Source: Arbacia lixula (lineage: Eukaryota > Echinodermata > Echinoidea > Arbacioida > Arbaciidae). From it: a DNA stretch of 64,000 nucleotides. The position numbers and the translations under genes are program-made. The stretch spans positions 1,973,812 through 2,037,811 of the forward strand of contig OZ022584.1 in NCBI GenBank assembly GCA_963669155.1, given 5' to 3'. Positions 10,501-22,500 of this stretch are shown here, one piece after another (positions within the stretch are counted from its first letter, which is position 1; each line of letters starts with the position of its first letter). Below the pieces are notes generated by a model. That model ran no database searches. It was given only the letters and a program-made list of their open reading frames with translations, and was not told the DNA's origin.

Positions 10501-13500
10501 GCTGAATAGGTGCGAAAGTGCGGCGCGAATGCGCGGTGTGCACTGGAGCGTGAAACGGCGCGAAAGTGCGGCGTATTCAATTCCCCGAGCTTTCGGGTAG
10601 GTCGTCGTCCCGTGTGCGTTGTGCGTGGTGGTGCTGCCGGTGTGCGTGGTGAAGAAGTGGCATCCAGATATCGTTGATCACAAGTCCGCTCTCCTGTGGT
10701 ACCGTGTCGTGTTGAAGAATCTCGATGGCTTCTCTCACGCGCCGGGTGTGCCAGTGCTTAATGGATGTGATGAGTTCTGCGTTGGACCAGTCGATGCGAT
10801 GATTCTGTTGCTGAGCATGTTTGACGATAGCTGATTTCTCCCACTCATTCCGTCTAAAGCTGGTCTGGTGTTCCTTGAGTCTGGTCCTAAGGCTTCTTCC
10901 GGTTTCTCCAACGTAGAACTGACCGCATTCACACGGTATCTTGTAGACTCCTGGTTGAGTGTCCGGCAGCTTCCTGTCTTTGTGGGTGAAGAGCTTGGAG
11001 TGCAGCTTACCTGAAGATCGGTGCCTGACCTGGATGTTGACGTTCTTGAGAATCCGCTGAATCTTGTGAGAAGCTTGTCCTATGTAAGGGAGAAAAACTG
11101 AAGCTAAATGTGGCGGAGCAGGAGTGCGCGGACGAGGTAGAGATGTCTTCACCTTTCGAGGAGGGTATCCGTTGATGCTGGTGAGCGCTGTCTTGATGTG
11201 CTGAAGCTCTTGTTGAAGGTGTTCCTCGTCGCTGATGTCGTGTGCTCGCCGGATGAGAGTACTGGATACTGACTGTAAAACAGAAGGGTGATGAAACGAT
11301 TTAAAATTGAGGTACCTGTCCGTGTGCGTCGGTTTCCGGTAGACTTGGTGTGATGCCTTTCCCTCAGCTGTCCTTGTAATGCGTAAGTCTAGAAATGGGA
11401 TGGAAAGATCCTGCTCTATCTCCATGGTGAACTTGATGCTTGGGTGCCTGTGATTAAGATGGTAAAGAAATTCCTGGAGATCAGTTCTGCTGTGCTGCCA
11501 CACGACGAAAATATCATCAACATATCTAACCCATAATTTGGGGCAGAGAGTCGATGTTTGAAGTGCTGCTGTCTCAAATTCCTCCATGTAGATGTTGGCG
11601 ACGATGGGGGAGAGAGGTGACCCCATTGCTGCTCCTTCAACCTGTTTGTAAAAAGAGTTACGCCACTGGAATGAAGTCGAGTTGAGGGATGTGAGAAGTA
11701 GATCCTGGATGTGCTCTGGAGACATAGCTGTCCGTTCTGGTAGGGCGTCGTCTTCCTCTAGTCTCTGTCGGATGATACTGCAGGCTTCTGAAACAGGAAC
11801 ATTGGTGAAGAGAGATTCAACATCAAAGCTGACAAGCGTATCTGTAGGACAGATTTGAATTGCGTTGAGTTTCTCAATGAAATGCTTGGAGTTGGCGATG
11901 TGATGAGATGAGTTCCCAACAAGTGGTTGAAGAATCGTAGCAAGATGTCGAGCCGTGTCGTATGTCGGAGATCCCCTTGTTGCGACGATGGGCCTAAGTG
12001 GCGTATCTGGCTTGTGTATTTTAGGTTGTCCAAAGATCACAGGGCAGGTTGATGACGAACATCGAAGCTTGAAGTATAGCGGCTTGGGTATGATGTCCTC
12101 TCGATGAAGTTTTAGCAAATTCTCGTTGATTCTCCTTTCTGTAGCAGCCGTCGGATCTCTGGACAGTTTGGTGTAGGTTGAAGTGTTGAGGAGGCTCTCC
12201 ATCTTGCTGTCGTATTCGTCCTGTCGCATGATGACTGTTGCGTTTCCCTTGTCGGCCTTGAGAATGTGGATGGATGGATCCCTACGAAGTCCTTGGATGG
12301 CAGCTCGTTCGTCCTTGCTGATGTTGGCTCTAGGTGGCTTGGCAGTAGAGAGAACCTGTGAAACTTGAAATCTAACGCTGTCAGCTGTTGTCTTGTTCAA
12401 AACACGAAGATTAGGCTCAATTTGCTGAATGACCTCTGCGAAAGGAATTTTCTTAGGTGCCACAGCAAAATTGAGACCAAGTTGTAACACTTTTTTTTTG
12501 TTACAAGTTCTTTTGTGCTACTTGTGGTGGTCATTTGTGGAGCCCCCCTCCCCCCCTTCCGCTACTCTAATATTTTCACTGGACCCTTCACACTTCATAC
12601 AACATCACTGCATTGATCACACAGATAGAATGTAATACAAGTAATACACATACAGTGTAGATACAGGGCCTGATCAATAAAAAATATTATAGAATGGGTA
12701 TCAGAATCTCTGCAATCGAATTGGTTAATTACCCATAATTACCGTGCAACTTTCTTTTACTGGCAGCACGTTATATCAACACGATATCGCGATATCGAGA
12801 ATTAGTATCATCGATATCAATGTTGTTTACGCTAATGTCAGCACCAAAGAATCTTCAGAAGCTTTGATAAAGTTAGGGGAAGAATTGAACAAATTTTGGA
12901 CGATTTGGATGCTGTCAGTAAGTACAAATTTACCCCAAAGCATTGAACACTCATTTTCTACATTTAATCTGCAGATGTGATACATGTAAATTTGGCAGAT
13001 ATTTCTAACGGAGAAGTGGACAAGCTCATGACTGAATTCTACTCTGTGCGAGACGGTGCTGCGGTGAGGTGCCCACTAATGTGCTTTATGAATACGTTCG
13101 TTTGGGCACTCAAAGGCACTCTTGAGAATCGCAGTAAATTGCAGTAAATCTGTCTTTCCTGATATGAATACGTCTTATAAGTGATTGTTATCAAATTAAA
13201 GCGTGATGAACTTGGTAGTTCTTAACATAAACACTTTATTTCTCCACTTTACATGGTCTATCCTCACTGATAGACTTTTGTGTAAAATTGTGTCAATTTG
13301 ATTTTCAGTAGTAGTTACCTGTTTATGTGCATCTGTTTATAAACATTAAATTTGCACTGATTTATCCAGGCACACAAGGTATGCCCTTTATTGCTAAATG
13401 ACTTTACTCAATTTAAATGATTATTGATAATTCCACTTTTGATTTGTTTGTTTATATTGTGAATGTTACTGAATATCATGTGTTCTTGAAATTAACTCTA

Positions 13501-16500
13501 TGTGCATTTCATTTGCTTGAATGCAGAAACATGTGCTGGTTACATTCACACTTTTACACAAAGACTGCATGGAGAATGCATGCACTTTGAATAATTGTTG
13601 CACACACCCCTTTACCAGTGAACACAGAAATGGTTAAGAAGTGAAAATGAGTGAACTTGAAGGGTTAGGCCATTTCCTGACCTACTTTTATCTGACCTAG
13701 TCTTTCTGACCCACTTTTTTTGCCATTCATTTTGTACACGAGGCAGTTTTCATGAGACGGCCTCTGTTATTGGCTACTGTGCTAATGAATATTCAAGACT
13801 ATGGCTTGTCGAAATTCTACACCCGGGTGCGTTCTCATTCACTGCATGCACGTGCAGTTAGCAAGCTAGCTGCTCGCTCATTCACTTTCCTAGTATAGGT
13901 TAGCTGAGTGAAGCTGTAGGGATTATTTTCCTCTCCTTTGCTTTCCTGTTTTTAGCCCTCTTTTGTGTCACCTTTTCCTCTGACTGCAATTTTTTCCGTG
14001 TGTGGATATATTGTGACGGTTCTGACAGCTGGATGTGGCATTTTGTTGAGTTTTTGGTGAGTTTCGGGCTGGTTTAGAATGCTTGGTATATGACTGTTGT
14101 GTGATGACTGAGGTGTGACTGCCGTTTGTTTTTGCTCGCCGTGAACGCATTACGTGTGTGTAAGACTGGGCTGTAGCGCGAACAATACGATAATATAGGT
14201 AGACATAGATTCGAGGTTTTTTGCTTTGCATCCTTTTCAGTCGCATTTCAGTTCTAATTTGGTTCACAATCCTGACCAGCACTGTTTTAGTTATCATGTA
14301 GCTTTCATCAGTATACCTCTAAACAGTTGTTGTTTTTTTTTTTTTTTGCAGTTTAAATCAGGTGTGTTCTCAACACTTCAAATTTCATCGCAGACCCAGT
14401 CCCAAACACTCGTTTTGCTGTGATCGTGTTGTGGCTGTAATTGTGCAGAGAGAATGGCTGCTGACCTCTTTTCTTCTCTAGTTGCTTTCTTCCACAGGTT
14501 CTGCAAGCAACTTGTCACAGTTTACCCCCTTTTGATGATATGTATATATATATGTATATCTTGTATAATAAAGAGAGCCTGCTCAGCAGGTGTTTCATTC
14601 TTCCTTTCTTCATCTTTCTAGTTCTCTGAACCCCAAATGATGAACAAAAAAATCCACAATAACTATGTAAAGAAAGAAACAAACAAAAACGAGACATACT
14701 TGTGGACAAGTATAAGGTGGTCTGCATTGACAAATTCATGCACTGACATGGGCTAGAAAATGCACGGACCTTCAATCGTGACACCATCTATTCATAAGCA
14801 ATCAGAGACTCCGCTCAAGAAAGCTCATAGCGCACCTACAATGTCTACTAACGTACATTTCAGAGACATGCCTAAATGGTTACATGTATATTGTGCTAAC
14901 ATGTAATTAATAGCCACGTAAGATAAAGGGGCGAGAGAAAACGAATGGGAAAGAAAATCTCAAAGAGAAAGACAAAGTGAGGGATAGAACAGAAGAAGAT
15001 GGCAAAAGAAACATTGTAAAAGGAATGCGAAAATTTACCCTACCCACTCGAGGAATCGAACCGGGGGCCTCGAGATCTTAAAACGCGGCGCCTTACCAAT
15101 TGAGCCACACATCTTCCCATTCACTTAACACGTAATGCCCAGCAGGGGCTAGAATGATTAAGAAATTGATATTCAAGATGAAATTTCGCCATGATCGCGA
15201 CATCTGATTGAAAAATAAAGATCACGTCCCCGAAAGCTAGTAGACTCAGCTACAACATACTAAAATTTCAGAGTAACAGAATTGAACATAAGCGAGATAC
15301 AGCTCCTAGAAGATCGTCATGTCATTTAATAAATACCCCTTCCATTGACATAACACGTACTTACGATCGATTTTGACATTAATGTCTATAATCAAATTCA
15401 TACCATGAAGATAGAATCCTATTGAAATATTAGGGCTACTTTCTCATAGAGCAATGTCTCAGCTATCACATACTGAAATTTGGAACAAAATTGACCAAAG
15501 ATTACTGAGATACGCAAGAACGGGTAAAAAAGTTTATGACGTCATACATGAAAATTGATTTTTTCGATTCATATGGCAATATGATGACGTTACGATGTAT
15601 TTAACGACCAAATGATACATGAAATAGCATCTACAGTTCCCACTCTTTCAAAATATGAAAAAAAAATTGGGGGTCACCAGCCATTCTGAGGAGCTATGGC
15701 CGATTGAAGGTGGTCATGTTTTTGCACACAAAAACGTATTGACGCACACGCGGACTTTGAACTTTGACGCACCCGCACGACCTTATTATTGCATAGAAAT
15801 GGCTCAAAATTTCAGGATGTGTTGTTTGCAGTGTCAGAAACATGAATCCAGTGAAAAAACGGTTTTCCGACGTTGCGTTTGCTAAACGCACGGAAAAACG
15901 CGCGCGCGCGTACGCGCGGAAATTTGAAAAATGCTAGAAATGGCATCAAACATATGCAAAACAATTTCTAGTTGATTTGGAGCATTTTTTTATTTTACGC
16001 GCGCGTTAATGCACTAACGTACGCGTACGCGCGCGTTTTTTTTCATTGAAATTAATTGTCTTGTCATTAATTATATACATGCCAAATTTCATTACACAGA
16101 GATGAACGATTTTAGAGCTACATGAAATAATAGATTTTCATTAAATTGCTCGTCCATGACGTCACGATTACGTAATGACCTTGAAAATGTTCCTGTGACA
16201 TGTTCACATATATACCTATACATGATGAACATTTGATGAAACATGGTCCATGCATTGTTGAGATATCCATGTCACAAAAAATAGGAATAAAAATAAATAA
16301 TAATAATAATAAAGAAAGAAAATTCGGACAAAAACAAGAGGTGATCTGCCATGGCATGGCAGACCACCTAATAATCACGCTTTTTTCTTTTTCACTTCCA
16401 ACACATGTGTTTCTATGGACCTTTTTTCCCTCCATGATGCATGTTCTAAAACTGTACTCCTCAGAGGGCAATGACTATATCAATGTAGTAACTAAATTCC

Positions 16501-19500
16501 TGTAAATTGTTTCAAGAAAACCACAACTTTTCTTTACTTGAGGTAAATGTCGTTCATCATGGCAAAAATACCATCAAAGTTTGAGGTGTAAGAACACTCC
16601 CTGAAAGAACATGGAGAAAAATGAATACTTAACATCACATTCGCATTCCTTTGCAAAATGTAGACATCACATGCCTGTCTGGAAGGTCATAATACATAAT
16701 AGTTTGAGAACTTCCCCCAAGACAAGCCTGCAATGTTTACATTTTGCAAAAGAATGTGTTGATGCATAGTGTAGCGTCCAGACTATGAAGGTCACTCGTA
16801 GGACGTTGATAGTCTACACTCTAAAACTTTTTGTTCTCCTCTTGTTATAAACATGCTCTTATCTCTTGACTACCAATGCTACCAATGCTAACAAAATCTT
16901 GCTTCCGTGATAAAATCAAACATTTTTCTTTATTTGTTGGTTATCTTATTGTGATACTTGCACTTCTTTTGGATCGTGCCTTATCAAAATTCTCGGAGTA
17001 TAAATATTCATTGTGTCTAGGAACGTAAGACTATCAGTTGTTTCTAATATCAGCTCGCGCTCTAAAGCGCGTTCTCATTGACATCCCATTCGCAACCGCT
17101 CTCTGATTACACTCTCGGAGTCACGTGGCTTAGTCCACGCGGGAATTGCCGGCGCCGGACTGCTCTACTACAGAAAAAGGGGACGGTGCTCTCAGAAAGA
17201 AAATATAATGTAAAAAACACTGGATTTTTGTGGGACAATAAGATAAAAGTGAGTTTGTTTATCCTTGTTGTATTATTGAAGAATACATCATCTCATGAAA
17301 ATGTTATTGAATGATTGAATAAGGAATATTTTTGGTAGAAATTTATTATGCACCCCTATCAAACAGTCGATGACTCCAATATTTTTTTCTCTAGCGAGAT
17401 TTGGGGAAAAAGAGACGGGAGATTCCATTTTGTTCTAGGGGATTTAGAGCATCATGTCGGGAGGGACAGATAAAAAAATAATAAATAGTCTGATAAAAGC
17501 TAGCAAACATGAAATAATTATAACACAAACACATATCTATTTACTCAACTTTTTATCACAACATGGCATTTGTGCACAGTAATAGGTTTTCTAGTGTCCT
17601 TATATCAACTCATTACCCACATACAATGGTACAAAGGAACAGCTGATATCGGCATGAGCGTGCTCTCGCAGGCTGTGGCCGATTGCAGAGAGCAAGGATT
17701 TCTCTCTCAGCTGTGAAAAGCTCTGGCGTCTATGAGCTAGCGTGTAAAAAAAAAATTGCGCCTCCTGGCCGCCTCTTTGGCCGCGCCGGCGCGAATGTTC
17801 GACAAGCCATACCATAGTCTTGAATATTCATTAGCACAGTAGCCAATAACAGAGGCCGTACTGAGTGAATGGCAAAAAAAGTGGGTCAGAAAGACTAGGT
17901 CAGATAAAAGTAGGTCAGGAAATGGCCTAACCCGAACTTGAACTTGAAGGGAGAGGATGGGGCGCTCACCTGTCATGTTCCCGCCTCCCCCCGTGGGAAT
18001 GACAAACTCCACCACCTTGTCACATGACTGGCAGGCTCTGAAGTAGCCGTAGAATAAGTTGACGATCTGTCCCATAACCCTGCCCCAGTTGATGGAGTTG
18101 AGCGTGCCTAGGTTGTGACACTCCTTGTACGCTTGGTTGGTGCAGACTGGCTTGATGATCAAGTCTACATCATCACAATTCATGTCTGGGGCTAAAGAAA
18201 AAAAAAGAGTAAGATTTTGATTTTGCGCGCAGGTCTTAGGTCGTAAGAAAAAATGACTGTCCTGAGTCGCTAAGCGAAGGCAGGGGGGAGGAGGTAGAGG
18301 TGGGATTTCATTTATTTTTGTGAGCGATCCTGAGTGCTCAGTGAGCATGTGGGATATATTTATGTGAGCATGCATAGATGTAGACATGATCGTGAGTTCA
18401 AAAGTACAGCTACGTAACATCTAGTTTGAGATCGGTACAGGGTAGTTAAGCAAATTTTCTTTCTGTGTCTTGCAAGCTGTAAATGCGTGAGAAAAAGGTT
18501 GCTGGGTGGGTGAGCGTAAGAGTGACCCTTAATGCGGGAGAGTTGGCATGTCTGAATAAATGTATAAAGATTGCTGAAAGAAAACAAAGAATGCCCACAT
18601 GGTCTCTATACACATGTTACCTTAATACAGGATTCAATGAAAAACAACAAATGTGGGCTTTAAAAGGCAGATTTCTAGAGGTTAATGCTTAACACTCACC
18701 GTGCCATAGAGCTGCATGCGCGTTATTGTTATGGTGCTTTATACATGATAGCACGCTATCGATCGGCTGCTTTGTACGCGCGATTGAGCTACAGCTAAGC
18801 TGCCAAGTGTGTGCTTGCACGCATTCGTAATAGCAGTCATTAATTGATCATGGTTATTGCAATGTTACTGAATGATTCGTAAGTGTCATTGTTCATCGCT
18901 TTGCATGCACCAGATAATCGGCTTTCGGTCACTCGTCTTTGTCTATACACTACAGCTCAAAGGAATTGGCATAGTGAAAGGGAGAGGGAAGAAAGGGAAA
19001 GAGCCGTAGTTCTAAACTACATTATATTTTGTCCAGCTCAGCATGAAATATGATGCTTTTTAGTCTAAAACATCGTGTTACAAAATATACCGCGGTTTAA
19101 AACTGCTGCTCCTTCTCTTCCTTCCCTTTCCCTTTCCCTATGCCAATTCCTTTGAGCTGCTGTGTGCATGTCACATTGGCTTTCCTCAAGTAATTTAGTG
19201 CATATGCCTCCCCCTCGCAAGAAACGGAGATCATGATCTTGTGCAACTTAACATAAAATCAACTTGGCACAGTGCGGATTTGGGGCGGGCAATATGGGGA
19301 TTAGCGGCATGGAACTGGGCTCTACTTATTGGGGCAGGCTATGGGTTAAGTACCAGTAGGTTTCACTGTTTCATGTTGATTTTAGTCTTAGTTATAAAAT
19401 AAGTGTTTGGGGTATATTGGAAGATATATGTTTAATAGTGATTGTAAGAGTGAATTTAAAGGATACCACTGGGCAGAAATTTAACACTCTTATATCAAAG

Positions 19501-22500
19501 ATATATCTCAAATGAACATACTAAACAAGTTTGAGATCCTGAATTTATTTCTATATTGCTAGGGAATCATTTTTAATATCACATTTCAATATTTCTGTCC
19601 GATAACGATACTACCTCACGATACTCTAATCGTTCACCAGTAAAGAAAATCTCAACAATTGTTTGTGTGCGCGGCACTCAGCACGTATGGTACGTACAGA
19701 TTTCTTTAGGGCGGGGAAGGCCCAGCCACAAGTACCATACCTTACGCCCTTGACAAAGCTGTCACCCAACCCTCGTAAATGCGAGGTTGCCGATCAGAGC
19801 TTGGAAACATGAAGAGTGAAACCGCTGGATACGAGTTCATTCACAAAGGGGGGCTACACACCGAGCAGACATTCTCTGTAATACAGTGTATGTGCGCCAA
19901 ACTGAGAGAATTCAGCTGCACAAGCAGCAAATAAAATAGCAACTGTGAATTCGGGAACAGAATCTATAGCGAGTGACTTTCAATATGGTGGATAATGAAA
20001 ACGCCGGTACTGTGTACTGTACTTGCATACGGCCCTACGTATCACACTAGCTGCATGATGTGTACCAATTATAACATGACAGTTTGAGCGAGCTCGCCCA
20101 ACGCGATACTTACTAACGTTTCTGCAGGCAGTAGATTGTAGATACGCGCATTGATCTCACAGACGTGCAAAACAAATAGACGCGCGGAGCATCGAGATAG
20201 CCACTGTCCAGTGGGATGCATTGATTAATTGCATTTTTCTCTAATTACAGAAACTTATGAGACCTCAAAACAAGATGATTGATATTCAATTCTAGTACCA
20301 AAACAACAAAACATTGGTTTTGTAATCATAAGATTGTTTCTTTGATCCAGCCATGAGATGGCGCTATATACGATACCGATACCGCCAGAGATCAAAGCAA
20401 AGATGGCGGCTCCCATCTAACAGAGTTTACTAGTCCGATCCTTAGCTTTCTTCTTAGCGGTATCTTTGAGTTGTCTCGGACATATACTAGTCCTGGTGCT
20501 TTCTTAGTACCAGTAATTATGCTGGTGATGTGATTGAGATCGTATTACCGGTATGTCAATTATGTCAGGCTATCAAAGCCATCTATTTTGTTGTTGAATA
20601 TTGTCACACAAAATGCATAGTCCCATACATGTGTATACATATCTTTAAAGACCTGACTTTTGCTAACGCCGCGTATAAGACACACCCGGACTTTGATGTG
20701 ATTTTGAATGGAAAAACCCTGCGTCTAATCTGCCGGTTAGTAGTGTGTTTATCAGCGCAGTGCATTGCAACTGACGTAATGATAGATTACAATTATCATA
20801 GAGATTTAACAGAGCCTATCCAGAGATCTAAATCAATACAAACAACAATAATAACTGCAGTGCCTGATCTTTGCACTAAGAACAATTCTGAATTATGATA
20901 AGTGACTGAACCATCTGTTGTCTGTTTGACTACCCCAGCATACAAGCTGAGCAACAATCGCATCAATTTTTGTGCACCATTGAAGGATTGTGGCATCTAA
21001 ATTCATACACACACAGAAATACCAATGAGTAGCATTTCGTCTGGCTATTTGATAGTCCCAGGCTACTTGTTTTTTATTTCTAAGGTATGCTGCAATAAAT
21101 AATTAAGTCTAGACCTGTACACTAGCCTTCAATCTCTCTCTCCTTTTTCTGCAATGTGATGGAAGGGTGCTTAACTTATGTATCCAGACTTAATTAGGCT
21201 TGCTCCAGTGCATGAGTCTGGCTTCCAAGCTCCTGGGCATTTTCAATCCAAAATACAATATTCAGTAAACAGGTCTGGCTGAAGTAGGCTAATCATTTTC
21301 AATTCTTTCTCCAGCTCGGAAGGAGGTTTGGAGGTGAATGAAAGTTTGACTAGTCTTGTAAGTACTAGACTCTGTATTTTCAGTTTGAATTAGAAATGTC
21401 ATGAAGCCTGGAAGCCAGACTAGGTGAGCATAAGAAAGAAAAGGCCCACACTTCACAGCCTTAAACCAAGGCTATTCTGGTGGTCACATGACAAGTTCAA
21501 CTGGATCACTCACCAGAAAAGATGTGGACGTTGCGATCAATGGCAGTGAACATGGAGAGCTTTTGGACGTCTGAGCATCGAGGGACCAGCACGATGATGT
21601 CAATACAGTCTAGCCCCCTCACAGCCTCGATGGCAGCCGCACCTGTATCTCCTGAGGTACCTGGGAGCATCATTAACATAGTTCTCAATGTGTTAACATC
21701 TACTACTATCATGCCTATTACCAAGGGTGTTTAAGTACATGGATATTCATCAGCTGTTTAATTAATGCAGATTCATTGTACTCTTCTTCTAGTCACACAA
21801 GAATGCTTTACAAAGAATTTTTTCTTTGATCTCGATGTTCAATGCCGCCGATTCTCTGGATGATTTTTACCTGGATTTCATGTATAAACATAATCGGATG
21901 CGCAGAAGAATTTGGAGAAATATTTGTTGTGACATGTCATACATTCCAGCTCAAAGGAATTGGCATAGGGAAAGGGAAAGGGAAAGGGAAGAAAGGGAAG
22001 GAGCCACAGTTTTAAACCGCGGTATATTTTGTCCAGTTCAACATGAAACGTGATGCTTTTTAGACTAAAGCATAGTGTTTCATGTTGAACTGGACAAGAT
22101 ATACAGCGGTTTGAAACTGCGGCTCCTTCCCTTTCTTCCCTTTCCCTATGACAGTTCCTTTGAGCTGTAGTGTACCTACGATGCGTCTATAAAGATTCAA
22201 TCAAGGAATATTGCTACAATGTGGCAAAAAGGCTCTAATCGTGATAATCAAGTTGCAGTATAAAAGTCTCAATTTCACAATGTTCCGCATCATATTTTCC
22301 TTTGAGACAAGTAACATGAAAAACGTGTCCAGCCATGATTACATGCCATAATCATGACCTCTTTAATGCTTCACCTTCAATCAAACAAGCCACAAAGAAA
22401 ATGTGAAATATAGAAATGCACTGTAAGAAGGTTGCAGTCTTTTCATTTCATGTGAGTTTTAATTTGTAAGATATTTCAGTACCATTACTAACTAGAGCAA

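Larger units (their letters stand above)
10280..12500 (-). mobile_element. Penelope-like retroelement (PLE), 5'-shortened, RT plus GIY-YIG endonuclease
   Basis: Seen: a minus-strand frame of about 637 codons (12490-10577) is open throughout. Counting from its first codon, PLE-type motifs appear in order: KADKGNATVIM (79-89), GQPKIHKPDTPLRPI (154-168), SFDVESLFTNVP (221-232), GAAMGSPLSP (286-295) and the RT catalytic YVDD (323-326). A GIY-YIG domain follows, GVYKIPCECGQFYVGETGR (514-532). Known: RT fused to a C-terminal GIY-YIG nuclease defines Penelope-like elements. The coding region seems to begin close to the GLNFAVAPKKIP block, so the usual N-terminal region is mostly absent, consistent with 5' truncation on insertion. 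It lies in THNSL2 intron 4 in the gene's own orientation. The 3' non-coding part (10280-10576) holds a 57-bp direct repeat and a hammerhead-like motif. Confidence 0.92.
13662..17933. mobile_element. Mutator-like (MULE-type) non-autonomous element, 4.27 kb
   Basis: The ends are long inverted repeats: left arm 13662-13813 and right arm 17799-17933, both beginning GGGTTAGGCCATTTCC (read inward). A 9-bp target duplication GAACTTGAA flanks it at 13653-13661 and 17934-17942. Long terminal inverted repeats with a 9-bp duplication are characteristic of Mutator-like elements. No transposase frame is visible. The right end lies 37 bp from the THNSL2 exon 4 boundary at 17970, inside intron 4. It contains a nested element at 14716-16368. 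Confidence 0.85.

Noticed and set aside
15041-15114. Functional tRNA gene
   Set aside because: Box A and box B are present but the T-stem and acceptor stem do not pair, so it was called a tRNA-derived repeat.
17737-18190. Extended 227-codon frame around THNSL2 exon 4
   Set aside because: Only 18191-17970 matches the family. The rest reads through the intron and the MULE right arm.
20530-20898. 122-codon plus-strand open frame in THNSL2 intron 3
   Set aside because: No recognised motif, no splice-site support and composition like the surrounding intron.
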